From the NCBI GenBank assembly GCA_002402825.1, contig DHGP01000033.1:18295-82294 (forward strand): a stretch of 64,000 bases of DNA, written 5' to 3'. The notes below the pieces were generated by a model that searched no databases, was not told the DNA's origin, and saw nothing but the letters and a program-made list of their open reading frames with translations. Positions 49,401 through 58,078 of this stretch are shown here, piece after piece. The position numbers and the translations under genes are program-made. Source of the DNA: Firmicutes bacterium UBA4795 (lineage in GTDB: Bacteria > Bacillota > Desulfotomaculia > Desulfotomaculales > Nap2-2B). Each line of letters starts with the position of its first letter. The stretch's first letter is position 1.

Positions 49401-51044
49401 ATAGTCCTTTATGGCTTTATGGGGGTAGGCAAAAGCACCATTGGCAGGCTTTTGGCTTCCCGTTTAGAGCGAAAGTTTATTGATACCGATACCAGGATAG
49501 AAGAGTTGACTGAAAAAACCATCCCTCAAATTTTTGCCCAGGAGGGAGAAGCCTGCTTTCGGGAACTGGAATCACAACTGGTAAAAGAATTGGCCCGGCA
49601 GGAAAAACTGGTTATTGCTACCGGGGGAGGAATGGTAGTAAATCCCGTTAACGCGGCTTTGTTGAAGCAAAACGGTGTTTTTATTTATCTTGTTGCTGAC
49701 CCGGCAGTTATTTACCAGCGGGTAAAAAGTAAGGCTGACCGTCCTCTTTTAAGTCAGGCTAATAATAAGCTGGAACAAATAAAAAAGCTTTTTGCCGTCC
49801 GAAAAGAAATTTACGAAAATTTAGCCGAATTTAGGGTCGATACAGGACAAAACACGCCGGAAAAAGCAGTAGAATTAATTATTGCTTATCTTCAAGGTAA
49901 GGGTGAGCTTCAATATTTTCATAATAATAGACCTAGGGCAGGCAGGATGCCTAACCTACCACTTGATGTCTTGGTTGACCTGGGTAATAACGGTTACCAT
50001 ATATATATTGGCCAGGGAATACTTAAGCAATTGGTTAATTATTTACAAAAATTGGCGTTGGATGCAGACCAAAAAATTTTTTTAATTACCAACCCTACCG
50101 TAAAAAACTTATACAGTCGGGAAATTGCGGCCGCCCTTTTAGCCGGCAACTACCAGGTTATTTGGGGAGAGATTCCGGATAGGGAAGAAGCCAAAAGTTT
50201 AAGTGAAGCGGCTAGACTTTACGATTTAGCCTTTGCCCACGGGCTTACCCGGCATACCCCGGTTATTGCTTTAGGCGGCGGCGTAGTAGGGGATTTGGCC
50301 GGTTTTGTGGCCGCCACTTATTTGCGGGGGCTTCCTTTTATTCAAATTCCCACTACCCTTTTGGCCCAGGTGGACAGCAGCATTGGCGGCAAGGTGGCCG
50401 TTAACCACCCCCAGGGCAAGAATATTATTGGTTCATTTTACCAGCCTAAATTAGTCTTAATTGATCCAGCCTTGCTTAATACCCTTGGCCGCCGGGAATT
50501 GGTTAGTGGTCTGGCCGAGGTAATTAAATACGGGGTTATTGCGGACGCTGAGTTTTTCTTATGGCTGGAAGAAAATTTGCCTAGAGTGCTGGCCTTAGAA
50601 CCGGAAGCTTTAGTTCACGTTATCAGCACCTCTTGCCGGATTAAAGCAGAGGTGGTACAAAAAGACGAGAAAGAAAAAGGCTTACGGGCTATATTAAACT
50701 TTGGCCATACTATTGGTCATGCCTTGGAAGCCTTAACGGAGTACCGTATTTACCGGCACGGTGAAGCGGTGGCCATAGGCATGACTGCGGCAGCATACAT
50801 GGCGGTGCATACGGGTCTTTTAGCCGCCGAGGAAGCTACTCGCTTAAAAAAACTGCTTGGACAGGCCGGTTTGCCTACCGTCCTACCTTCATTTATTTCT
50901 GGAGAAGACTTAATCTTGGCCATGCAAAGGGATAAAAAAGTCCAGGCGGGGGAGATAGCCTTTGTTTTACCCGTAAAGATTGGTCAAGTGGAAGTTAAGC
51001 GCGCTGCACCTGTTAAATGGCGAGAATTGATGAAAAAAGTCTGA
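49401..51044 (+). CDS. aroKB: Shikimate kinase / 3-dehydroquinate synthase fusion
   Basis: A two-domain protein. AroK (about 1-165): P-loop GFMGVGKST, DTDTRIEELT and TGGGMV. AroB (about 185-545): GGGVVGDLAGFVAATYLRG, QVDSSIGGKVAVNHPQGKN and NFGHTIGHALEA. The linker is coded by a family A repeat. The first ATG (49419) begins inside the P-loop and would drop its first Gly. The frame is open upstream with no ATG/GTG/TTG; ATA 49401, five bases after AAGGA, or CTG 49332 are candidates. AroK-AroB fusions are known in a few bacteria. Confidence 0.9.
   Translation: MVLYGFMGVGKSTIGRLLASRLERKFIDTDTRIEELTEKTIPQIFAQEGEACFRELESQLVKELARQEKLVIATGGGMVVNPVNAALLKQNGVFIYLVADPAVIYQRVKSKADRPLLSQANNKLEQIKKLFAVRKEIYENLAEFRVDTGQNTPEKAVELIIAYLQGKGELQYFHNNRPRAGRMPNLPLDVLVDLGNNGYHIYIGQGILKQLVNYLQKLALDADQKIFLITNPTVKNLYSREIAAALLAGNYQVIWGEIPDREEAKSLSEAARLYDLAFAHGLTRHTPVIALGGGVVGDLAGFVAATYLRGLPFIQIPTTLLAQVDSSIGGKVAVNHPQGKNIIGSFYQPKLVLIDPALLNTLGRRELVSGLAEVIKYGVIADAEFFLWLEENLPRVLALEPEALVHVISTSCRIKAEVVQKDEKEKGLRAILNFGHTIGHALEALTEYRIYRHGEAVAIGMTAAAYMAVHTGLLAAEEATRLKKLLGQAGLPTVLPSFISGEDLILAMQRDKKVQAGEIAFVLPVKIGQVEVKRAAPVKWRELMKKV
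49935..49960. repeat. Palindromic repeat (family A) in the AroK-AroB linker
   Basis: GGCAGGCAGGATGCCTAACC plus CTACC, the same half-unit as at 43240 and 58353, is carried in frame between the two enzyme domains and encodes RAGRMPNLP. Confidence 0.78.
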
Positions 51045-51045
51045 A

Positions 51046-52191
51046 TCACCCCACCCCTACCACCTGGTTGCGGCCGCCGTCCTTTGCCTTATAAAGGCGC
51101 TTATCACAAGTCTCAAGAAGGTTTTCCGCGTTTTGGCCGTCGGTTCGATACTCTGCAAGTCCGGCGCTAAAGGTTAGGTTTGTGGCTTTTAAACCGCCAA
51201 ATAAGGTAGCTTGGTTAAAAAGCGTCTTAAATCTTTCCACCGCGTCAATACTGTTTGGCAGGCTTGTTTGCGGAAAGAGAAGTAAAAACTCTTCCCCTCC
51301 GTACCTGGCCACCAGGTCGATTTTACGAAAGACCTGACTGGCTATCCTGGCGAAGAGAACCAATACCCTATCTCCTTCAATGTGGCCATAAAGATCGTTT
51401 ACGACTTTAAAATTATCCAGGTCAATCATGGCAACCGAAAATATTCCACCATAGCGCTCGGCCCGGCTTATTTCCCTTTGAAGTGCTTCTAAAGCGTAAC
51501 GCCTATTAGGAAGACCGGTGAGTTGGTCGGTTAACGCTTCCGTAGTGGCTATTTTAACCAGGCGAGCATTGGCAAAAGCAAGCCCTACATAGGTAGAAAA
51601 AACATTAATTACTTCCTCGTCGTAATGGTCAAAAGTATAAGAATAATGAAAAGTAAAGCTTAAAACACCAAAAGCTCTTCCATCAACTAGAAGAGGGATG
51701 CAAATGTGACCGTATAATTTTGGTAATATAGCTAATTTAAGACAGAATAAATCTTTGTTTTCAGAAGGGTTAAACCACGGTTTTCCTCTTTTAATTACCG
51801 GACAATCAAGCGGGTTTATTTTGCAAGCCTTTAATTGATCAGGCAACTTCCCGGCATAGGCCAGCAATTTCATTCCGACCGGGTGGGTGGAGGTAATTAA
51901 AAAGCGAATTGCTGCTTGCGGGTATAGTTTATAAAGGATTTTGACCACCAGCTCACCAATTTTCTGTTCGGAAGAAGTATTAAAAAGTATTTCCGTAGAA
52001 GCAATAACTTCTTGCAAACGTTTTACCCGTTGGCCTTCTCTTTGGTAAGCTAAAAGCAGTTCTTTCTCCCGGTTTTTAAGTTCAACAAGTTGGCTGGAAA
52101 AATATTTTTCCTGATCTTGAATGCAAACTAAAACCTCATTTAAAGAAGAATATAACTGCTCCAGTGTAGGAGTACTTTCTGCTTTAGCCAT
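51046..52191 (-). CDS. GAF-like/GGDEF diguanylate cyclase
   Basis: 381 residues from ATG 52191 (AAAGGTGA upstream). A coiled-coil N-terminus (about 10-70), a GAF-like sensor (about 70-215) and a GGDEF domain with an intact GGEEF site and an RxxD inhibitory site (RKID) five residues before it. It should make cyclic di-GMP with feedback inhibition. It lies downstream of pilM-N-O-D and may tune pilus or surface behaviour. Confidence 0.92.
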   Translation of the reverse strand: MAKAESTPTLEQLYSSLNEVLVCIQDQEKYFSSQLVELKNREKELLLAYQREGQRVKRLQEVIASTEILFNTSSEQKIGELVVKILYKLYPQAAIRFLITSTHPVGMKLLAYAGKLPDQLKACKINPLDCPVIKRGKPWFNPSENKDLFCLKLAILPKLYGHICIPLLVDGRAFGVLSFTFHYSYTFDHYDEEVINVFSTYVGLAFANARLVKIATTEALTDQLTGLPNRRYALEALQREISRAERYGGIFSVAMIDLDNFKVVNDLYGHIEGDRVLVLFARIASQVFRKIDLVARYGGEEFLLLFPQTSLPNSIDAVERFKTLFNQATLFGGLKATNLTFSAGLAEYRTDGQNAENLLETCDKRLYKAKDGGRNQVVGVG

Positions 52192-52304
52192 TGTAATCAC
52201 CTTTTTCTCCAAAACTTTTAGCCCAAATTTAATTATAATAAAATGTTCTACGAATGTAAATATATGTTTCTTTAAAACTTGTTACTCATCTTCAAACTTA
52301 AAAT

Positions 52305-53057
52305 TTAGGAAAGTCCCAACAAAGTTAAATACCATTTTAGCAAAATTTTTCCACCAAAAATATTGATAAATGCTCCCGCGGCAAAAAAAGGAGCAAAAGG
52401 AAGGGGGTCTTTTCTTTTTTTGCGTTTAAGAAGCAAAAGAATAATTCCGGTGCCGCCGGCCAGAATGTAACCCAACAACAAAGCCACAATACCCCCTGGC
52501 CAGCCAAGAAAAAGACCGGTTACGCCGGCTAATTTAACGTCGCCGCCCCCCATGCCTCCGGGCTCAAGGACGGCAAGAAGAAACATTATCCCAAAAGGCG
52601 CTAAAGCACCCCATAAAATAGAAGAAATTGTTAACTCCTGGGTGAAAAAATTAAAGATTATTCCTGCTCCCAAAATAAATAAAATCAGTTGGTCAGGGAT
52701 AAGGTAATGCTCCAGGTCAATAAAGGAAATTACCATTAAAAGGCATATTAGCGTCAGGTACTTGACAAGCAATAAATTTAAACCAAAATAAGTATAAAGG
52801 GCAATAAACAAAAGGCCGGTAAGCAGTTCCACCACCGGATAGCGCCAACTAACCGGATTTTTACAGTAATGGCAGCGCCCTTTTAACCTAAGATAACTAA
52901 ATAGCGGCACCATATCCCAGGGCGCCAGTTTTGTCTGGCAGTGGGGGCAATGGGAAGAAGGAAAAACTGCCGATTCGTTCCTGGGCATCCTATAGATACA
53001 AACATTAAGAAAACTCCCAATTATGAGGCCCAAGACAAAAAAATAAAAAAACATCAT
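52305..53057 (-). CDS. pilD: Prepilin peptidase / N-methyltransferase
   Basis: A24 aspartic membrane protease of 250 residues that cuts and methylates prepilins. N-terminal membrane segment GLIIGSFLNVCIYRMPR, zinc CPHC and CHYC pairs, and catalytic aspartates in SFIDLEHYLIPD and GGGDVKLAG. Its prepilin substrates (pilA, fimT, pilV, pilW, pilX types) lie about 6 kb upstream. It ends the pilM-N-O-D run. Confidence 0.95.
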   Translation of the reverse strand: MMFFYFFVLGLIIGSFLNVCIYRMPRNESAVFPSSHCPHCQTKLAPWDMVPLFSYLRLKGRCHYCKNPVSWRYPVVELLTGLLFIALYTYFGLNLLLVKYLTLICLLMVISFIDLEHYLIPDQLILFILGAGIIFNFFTQELTISSILWGALAPFGIMFLLAVLEPGGMGGGDVKLAGVTGLFLGWPGGIVALLLGYILAGGTGIILLLLKRKKRKDPLPFAPFFAAGAFINIFGGKILLKWYLTLLGLS

Positions 53058-53058
53058 A

Positions 53059-53838
53059 TTATTTTATCCATACAGATTCGGATTCAGGTTCAAGATAAGA
53101 AAAGGGTTCATATACCGCCCCGGTTATGCTTGAGTGTTGCGTACCCTTACTATTGCTTGGTTCTTTTGATTCTTTCCCAGGAGTAATAGAAGGCTTTATT
53201 TGTCCGGCCAATTCAGGAAGGGGAGCAATTCCAGATGCCGGCCGGAAAATATTGTACCTGCCCGTTAACCATCTAGCTAATTCTTCCAGGGAAAGTCTTC
53301 CTTGCGGTGTTTTGGCAGAATAAATAATTACGTCCAGGGTGGCCTTAATTATCCCGGGTTCAGGAGTTGCCTCCATTTTTAAGTCTCTTGTTATGGCCAG
53401 ATTATTTAGACCTTTGTTTTCCATATCTTTAATAAAAACAAGCACATGCCGGTAGTTGCCCTCGGCGGTAATTTTTAAGGGCATTTCTAAAGTATACTTT
53501 GTTTCTTTAATTTTTTCTGGTTCAAGGCTGGTTATTTCTACGTTTTTGCTTGCTGATTTTAAACCTAAAAGAATTACATCAATACCGTTTCTCATATCCG
53601 TCGTAAAAAATTTATTTACCTTATTAAATTCTTTTCTTGTTTTTTCAAGCTTTTTATTTTCACTTTGCAGGGACAAAACTTCAATTTGTGCCTTTGCCAG
53701 TCTGGTTTTTTCCCTGGTTAGTTCCTCTTTAACACTACCATAAGCTTTTATCTGGGGGCCCAAAAGGAAATAATAAAAACAACCTAAAACTAATACTCCT
53801 GCAAGAATGCTTAAAATAACCCTTTTATTTATCTCCAT
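53059..53838 (-). CDS. pilO: Type IV pilus inner-membrane assembly protein PilO-like
   Basis: 259 residues. A single membrane segment (about 7-28), a coiled coil (about 30-75) and a ferredoxin-like periplasmic-type domain (ITAEGNYRHVLVFIKDMENK...LAITRDLKME). The C-terminal ~60 residues are Pro/Ser-rich and look disordered. It partners with PilN, encoded upstream, at the pilus base. Confidence 0.9.
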   Translation of the reverse strand: MEINKRVILSILAGVLVLGCFYYFLLGPQIKAYGSVKEELTREKTRLAKAQIEVLSLQSENKKLEKTRKEFNKVNKFFTTDMRNGIDVILLGLKSASKNVEITSLEPEKIKETKYTLEMPLKITAEGNYRHVLVFIKDMENKGLNNLAITRDLKMEATPEPGIIKATLDVIIYSAKTPQGRLSLEELARWLTGRYNIFRPASGIAPLPELAGQIKPSITPGKESKEPSNSKGTQHSSITGAVYEPFSYLEPESESVWIK

Positions 53839-53859
53839 AAAGATTACTCCTTTTTTTGA

Positions 53860-54417
53860 TTATTCTCTAAGTAAGGTAGTTATTTGAAAACTAATACCTT
53901 CGCTTTCCTTGTTTAGTTTTACCAGCTTTACTTCCTTAAAATAAGAAAGCTGGCTCAAATTGTTCATAAACACGCCAATTGAAGGTACGGTAAGGGATAA
54001 ACCTTTAAGATTTATAAATTTAGCCTGGTTAGTTTTTTGCTCCTCTTTTGGCAGAGAAATTTCTACTTCTACCAGCCACAAGTCCATAGGAGTTATCTTG
54101 TTGAGGTCATAAAACAAGTCAGACCAAATAATTTGTTTTTTTAGCAAAGAACCATACGCTTGCAAAGTGGCCTCCATTTTTTTTCTTTCTTTCCTCATTT
54201 CCTCGACCCGGTTGGCAATTGGGGTTAAGGAAGCCAGTTGTTGGCGAGTATTAGCCAGTTCACTTTTTTGGTTAAAAAAGAGAAATAAAAAAATCCCATA
54301 CCCGCCCAAAATAGCGGCTATTACCAGAGTGGTTAGGCTAATAATAATTAACCGACGTACATCAACCAGACCTTCCCGCTGAAGTTTAGGGGGCAACAAG
54401 TTTACTTTATAAGTCAC
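53860..54417 (-). CDS. pilN: Type IV pilus assembly protein PilN-like
   Basis: 185 residues with the PilM-binding YKVNLLPPKLQRE motif at the N-terminus, one membrane segment (about 24-46), a coiled coil and a small C-domain. Its start overlaps the pilM stop by four bases, showing translational coupling. Confidence 0.92.
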   Translation of the reverse strand: MTYKVNLLPPKLQREGLVDVRRLIIISLTTLVIAAILGGYGIFLFLFFNQKSELANTRQQLASLTPIANRVEEMRKERKKMEATLQAYGSLLKKQIIWSDLFYDLNKITPMDLWLVEVEISLPKEEQKTNQAKFINLKGLSLTVPSIGVFMNNLSQLSYFKEVKLVKLNKESEGISFQITTLLRE

Positions 54418-55478
54418 TTTACCACTCCCCTTAGAGCCAGGCCAATGGCAACTGAATAAGCAGGGTCAAAAATTTCCCCTTCCGGAAGGCTTATTTCCGG
54501 AATTCCTTTTTCAACGGTTATATTGAGGATATCCTCCAAATAAGCAACCAGCCCTTTTAGCTTGCTTGCCCCCCCACTTAAAATTATCCTTTCGGCTGGA
54601 AGATTTTCCTGGATAGAGCAATATTCCAGCGACCGCTGAAGTTCCCTGGTTATCTCTAACAGTCCAATATGTAAAGTATCGCTTATTAATTGCTCGTTAA
54701 GACTGCTATATTCGTTACGGGAGGAAACAGCAGCCTCCTCTTTCATTTGTTGGGCTTCGGGAAATTCTAAACCAAATGAATCCATAAAATAACTGGTTAA
54801 CGTATTACTGCCTACAGGCAAAAGACGAAGGAAACGGATTAAACCGTCTTTAACCACTATAAAGTGAGTAGTGTTTGCTCCAATCTCCACAATAGCCAGG
54901 GTACCTTCAGTTGCCTGGCCAAAAAGGCGCCAAAGAGCAAAGGCCTGCAAATCAATTGCCGTTATTACAAGACCGGCCCTGGAAAAAATACCGTAGTACT
55001 GATAAACTGTTGCGGCCGGTACTGCCAGAAGAAGAACATTTTGGCCCTCTTCTTTATCTATTTTAGGAGCTTCCTTTAGGGTTCCGTTTTTATCTTCTAA
55101 TCTTACCGGTTTAATAATTAACTGGTCAAGCGGCGCAGGCACAATTTTTTCCAGCTCAAATCTGGCTGTTATTTCCAGTTCTTTATCCCTTATTTCCGCA
55201 GGTAAACGAACCACCCGGCTGATTAACTTTTCTCCGCCAATACAGGTAATTACTTCCTTTAACCGAGGGTTAGCCACCTCCCTTAATGCTTCCACCAGGC
55301 TTTCTTCGTCAAGCTGGTCGCTCCATACTCCTGTTGGGCTAGGATAACACCTTAGGGCAACAACTTCGGGAATATTGTCTATGACTTTTATTTCGGCGGC
55401 TTTAATTTGGAAAGTACCAACGTCCACGCCCATAAAATAATTCTTTTTAGGCAAAAGCTTTTGCCAGAAATCTTTAAT
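54414..55478 (-). CDS. pilM: Type IV pilus actin-like ATPase PilM, apparent ATT start
   Basis: Actin-fold protein with MGVDVGTFQIKAAE (phosphate 1), AIVEIGANTTHFIV (phosphate 2) and ILSGGASKLKGL (adenosine loop). The first TTG (55454) lacks a ribosome site. The frame extends to an ATT at 55478-55476, nine bases after AAAGGAGG (55495-55488), and adds IKDFWQKLLPKK, just the sort of short helix PilM proteins have before the first beta strand. I take ATT as the likely start (355 residues). Confidence 0.92.
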   Translation of the reverse strand: MKDFWQKLLPKKNYFMGVDVGTFQIKAAEIKVIDNIPEVVALRCYPSPTGVWSDQLDEESLVEALREVANPRLKEVITCIGGEKLISRVVRLPAEIRDKELEITARFELEKIVPAPLDQLIIKPVRLEDKNGTLKEAPKIDKEEGQNVLLLAVPAATVYQYYGIFSRAGLVITAIDLQAFALWRLFGQATEGTLAIVEIGANTTHFIVVKDGLIRFLRLLPVGSNTLTSYFMDSFGLEFPEAQQMKEEAAVSSRNEYSSLNEQLISDTLHIGLLEITRELQRSLEYCSIQENLPAERIILSGGASKLKGLVAYLEDILNITVEKGIPEISLPEGEIFDPAYSVAIGLALRGVVK

Positions 55479-55504
55479 AAACCTTAACCTCCTTTCTGCC
55501 GCAA

Positions 55505-55610
55505 CTACTTATTTTTAACTTCAACTGCCAAGTCCAAAATGATTTTATCTTTTGCCATTTATTATTAAATCACCTTCCACGCCGTGCCTTTTAACTTCCT
55601 TAATTTCCAT
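55505..55610 (-). other. Short overlapping ORFs upstream of pilM
   Basis: Two tiny frames: 55545-55610 (MEIKEVKRHGVEGDLIING...) and 55505-55558 (MAKDKIILDLAVEVKNK). They might be leader peptides or the remains of a single gene with a frameshift. I have no family match. The 55479-55751 gap otherwise holds the promoter of the plus-strand MNT gene. Confidence 0.25.
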
Positions 55611-55694
55611 TTATTCATCCTTACTCTTATAAAACTGTTTTTATTTTAACATAAATAAAGAGGAAATAGAAATAAGAACTCTGGTTAAATTTAA

Positions 55695-55724
55695 TTGACT
55701 GATATATCCAAAACCAGGTATAAT
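55695..55724 (+). promoter_or_regulatory. Promoter of the MNT-HEPN pair
   Basis: TTGACT (55695-55700), 18-base spacer, TATAAT (55719-55724), about 28 bases before ATG 55752. Confidence 0.65.
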
Positions 55725-55751
55725 AAAATGGGTTAGGTTGGAGATGGTTTT

Positions 55752-56186
55752 ATGGCTAAAAACCCTTTGCATAAATTGGCTTGTCTTTGCCGCAGGTATC
55801 GGGTGGCTCTGGTCTATCTTTTTGGTTCTCAGGCTCAGGTGGGGGCAAAAATATTGGCAGGAAAAAAGGTTGTGATAAAAGACCCACTGACAGATTTAGA
55901 CGTGGGTGTGGTAACGGAAGAGCCGTTGCCTAAACCGCCTCAACGCTCAAAGTTTTACGCTGCCCTGTATAACGATTTGGAAGACTTATTTAGGCCTTTT
56001 CGCCTTGACCTCGTACTGTTGGAGGAAAACCATTCAGTCTTTCAATCGGAAGCCATTAAAGGTATCTGTGTTTACCAGGTCAGCGAGGAAAAACAGGATA
56101 CTTATGAAATGATGATTCTTCGTCGTGCTGCCGATTTCCGTCCTTTCCTGGAAAAATACTTCCAAGAAGTTTTGGAGGAGATTTAG
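55752..56186 (+). CDS. MNT-type nucleotidyltransferase (antitoxin of HEPN/MNT pair)
   Basis: 144 residues of the minimal nucleotidyltransferase fold. GS motif in LFGSQAQ and DxD in TDLDVGVV, with a longer than usual gap between them. LDLVLLE supplies the third acidic strand. MNT proteins silence HEPN RNases by adding AMP to a tyrosine near the active site. The HEPN gene follows three bases later. Confidence 0.88.
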   Translation: MAKNPLHKLACLCRRYRVALVYLFGSQAQVGAKILAGKKVVIKDPLTDLDVGVVTEEPLPKPPQRSKFYAALYNDLEDLFRPFRLDLVLLEENHSVFQSEAIKGICVYQVSEEKQDTYEMMILRRAADFRPFLEKYFQEVLEEI

Positions 56187-56189
56187 CTG

Positions 56190-56633
56190 GTGTTAAATTC
56201 AATTTTAATTGAGCAACGGTTGGTTTTAATAGCCAGTTATCTCTTTGAATTAGAGAAACTGGCCCGAATTTCAAAGGAAGATTTTTTGGCTGATAAAACA
56301 AAGACTGGAGCAGCTGAAAGCTACCTGCGACGGTCTCTAGAAGCTATTTTTGATATTGGCCGTTATATCCTGGCCAAGACCGGTTCCTTAGATCTGGCTA
56401 TGGAATATAAAGCCATTGCCAGGGGATTGGCCCAAAAGGATATAGTAGATCGCAAAATAGGCCAAAAACTTGTAGAAATGGCAGGTTACCGTAACCGCCT
56501 TGTGCACTTATATAGCGAAGTAACAGATGAGGAACTATACAGCATTATAATCGAAGATCTTGACGATATTAGAAATTTTGTAAGGCAGATTCGTAATTTC
56601 ATATTGACTATTGAAAAGAAACTGGAGAACTGA
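56190..56633 (+). CDS. HEPN-domain RNase toxin
   Basis: 147 residues, all helical, of the DUF86/HepT-like group. The active site is R-x4-H-x-Y in RNRLVHLY; the tyrosine is the residue AMPylated by MNT partners. The start is GTG 56190 after GGAGGAGA. With the upstream MNT it makes a type VII-like toxin-antitoxin pair. Confidence 0.88.
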   Translation: MLNSILIEQRLVLIASYLFELEKLARISKEDFLADKTKTGAAESYLRRSLEAIFDIGRYILAKTGSLDLAMEYKAIARGLAQKDIVDRKIGQKLVEMAGYRNRLVHLYSEVTDEELYSIIIEDLDDIRNFVRQIRNFILTIEKKLEN

Positions 56634-56656
56634 CAAGAAACAAATTTTGAATGTAA

Positions 56657-56770
56657 AGTGAAGAACTGGAAACGCTGGAACTCCTTTTGGACAAAGAAGC
56701 ATCTACAGTCATAGCACAATCTTTAAAAGAATTAGAAGATGGTAAAGGAATCCCAATCGATGAATGGTAA
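56657..56770 (+). pseudogene. Remnant of an antitoxin-like gene
   Basis: A frame without a usable start reads SEELETLELLLDKEASTVIA then SLKELEDGKGIPIDEW, like the C-terminal half of RelB/ParD-type antitoxins. The only upstream ATG in frame (56651) is followed at once by TAA. No toxin gene follows. Likely a decayed antitoxin. Confidence 0.4.
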
Positions 56771-56906
56771 ACCATATAACATTTTTATGGCTCCTTCTGC
56801 TAAATAAAGAGGAAAGTAACAAAAAAGCTAATTTCTTTTATAATTTTAATGTGATATATTAAATTATATAGAGAAAATCAAGTGATAAGAAATGGTGAAG
56901 GTAATT

Positions 56907-57620
56907 ATGGTAAACGTCCAACAAATTAAGGAAAGACTTAAGGGTCCTTTTGAGGAACAGCAGGCTGGTGTTTTAGCTGAGGTCATTGTTGAGGCAACTC
57001 ATGAAAGCCAAAAGGAACTTGTAAAGGCAAGTGACTTTAATGAGTTAAAAAATATTGTTAAAGAATTAGGAATAAAAGTTGGTGAACTAGCCGAAGCCCA
57101 AAAAAGAACCGAGCTAAAAGTTGAAGAGTTAGCCGAAGCCCAAAAAAGAACCGAGCTAAAAGTTGAAGAACTAGCCGAAGCCCAAAAAAGAACCGAATTA
57201 GAAGTAAGAACTTTGGTTAAAGTTGTGGATAAAACAAATACTGATGTGGGCGGTCTTTCCAGAAGTGTAGGCTATGCTTTAGAAAACGAAGCCTATAGGG
57301 CTCTACCTGGATATTTAAAGAATTTTGGCGTTGAATTAACTGAAAAATTTATAAGAACAGTGATAGATGGTGAAGAAATAAATATTCTTGGTAAGGGGAA
57401 TCGAGATGGTCAAGAAATAATAATCGTTGGCGAAGCCGAGTTAAAGCTAACCAGTGTTGGAAAGTTAAAGAAGTTTGAAAGAAAGGTAAATACCGTCAAG
57501 AAAAAGTATCCAACAAAAGAAATCTTCAAGATTTTTGTAACTCATTTCGCCAGGCCAGAGATAATTGAAAAAGCCAGGGAAAAAGGAACAACCATAGTGC
57601 AAAGTTTTGAGTGGATTTAA
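56907..57620 (+). CDS. Coiled-coil protein with PD-(D/E)XK-like C-terminal domain
   Basis: 237 residues from ATG 56907 (GAAGGT upstream; ATG 56892 is less likely). Residues ~58-99 are three 14-residue repeats (V-x-E-L-A-E-A-Q-K-R-T-E-L-K) forming a coiled coil. The C-domain has DGQEIIIVGEAELKLTS, a D...ExK pattern like PD-(D/E)XK nucleases. Similar repeat-bearing proteins are frequent in cyanobacteria and Firmicutes with unknown function. Confidence 0.7.
   Translation: MVNVQQIKERLKGPFEEQQAGVLAEVIVEATHESQKELVKASDFNELKNIVKELGIKVGELAEAQKRTELKVEELAEAQKRTELKVEELAEAQKRTELEVRTLVKVVDKTNTDVGGLSRSVGYALENEAYRALPGYLKNFGVELTEKFIRTVIDGEEINILGKGNRDGQEIIIVGEAELKLTSVGKLKKFERKVNTVKKKYPTKEIFKIFVTHFARPEIIEKAREKGTTIVQSFEWI
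57078..57203 (+). repeat. Three tandem 42-bp repeats
   Basis: Units at 57078-57119, 57120-57161 and 57162-57203, almost identical in DNA (CTAGCCGAAGCCCAAAAAAG core), encoding two coiled-coil heptads each. Near-identity at DNA level implies recent expansion. Confidence 0.9.
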
Positions 57621-57627
57621 GGTTTAT

Positions 57628-57690
57628 TTAATCTACACCTTTCCTGGCGAGGTAAAGGATATTGGTTTCTGAATCATAATAGGCTTTCAT
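57628..57690 (-). pseudogene. N-terminal fragment of a DUF2283 protein
   Basis: 20-residue ORF MKAYYDSETNILYLARKGVD after AGGAGGTGGG on the minus strand. It matches the beginning of DUF2283 proteins (YYD...LYL) but stops after one third of the domain. It follows a frameshifted toxin-like remnant, as in a decayed toxin-antitoxin pair. Confidence 0.5.
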
Positions 57691-57970
57691 TTTTAACCCA
57701 CCTCCTGCTTCTAACCTTGTTTTCCCTTTGTCCGTCCTTTAGCGGGTGCAAAGTTATTAACACTATTTTATCCTCAGACATGCTGTAGGTCAAAGCCAAG
57801 TCTCTTTGCGCCCTGGAATTCCATATGTTTTACCGCAATAAAGTAATTGGTCTGAGTATCCTTATAATGCTCATCGTCTCCCTTTATTCTAAATAAATAT
57901 TTTTCCAACGGCAAGGAAATCTTAAGGGGAAGCAAAGTGAACGTCCCTTTGCTACCTTGTAAAATATTTC
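57674..57970 (-). pseudogene. Frameshifted toxin-like remnant
   Basis: Minus-strand frames read LPLEKYLFRIKGDDEHYKDT and YFIAVKHMEFQGA, then shift frame near 57800 into SEDKIVLITLHPLKDGQREN and RSRRWV. Neither frame alone is complete. The ending resembles small DUF4258/BrnT-like toxins encoded beside DUF2283-type antitoxins. Family assignment is tentative. The 57621-58078 gap otherwise holds only the promoter of the next gene. Confidence 0.4.
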
Positions 57971-57993
57971 TTAAAATATTCCAGATAATGGAC

Positions 57994-58022
57994 TTGACGG
58001 GCGTGGGGGTAAGGGTTATAAT
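57994..58022 (+). promoter_or_regulatory. Promoter of the DUF1659-DUF2922-yvrJ operon
   Basis: TTGACG (57994-57999), 17-base spacer, perfect TATAAT (58017-58022). Confidence 0.7.
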
Positions 58023-58078
58023 GTGAATGTAGCGAACATATATTTTCTAAACACATGTACGTAAAGGAGGTGAAGAGG

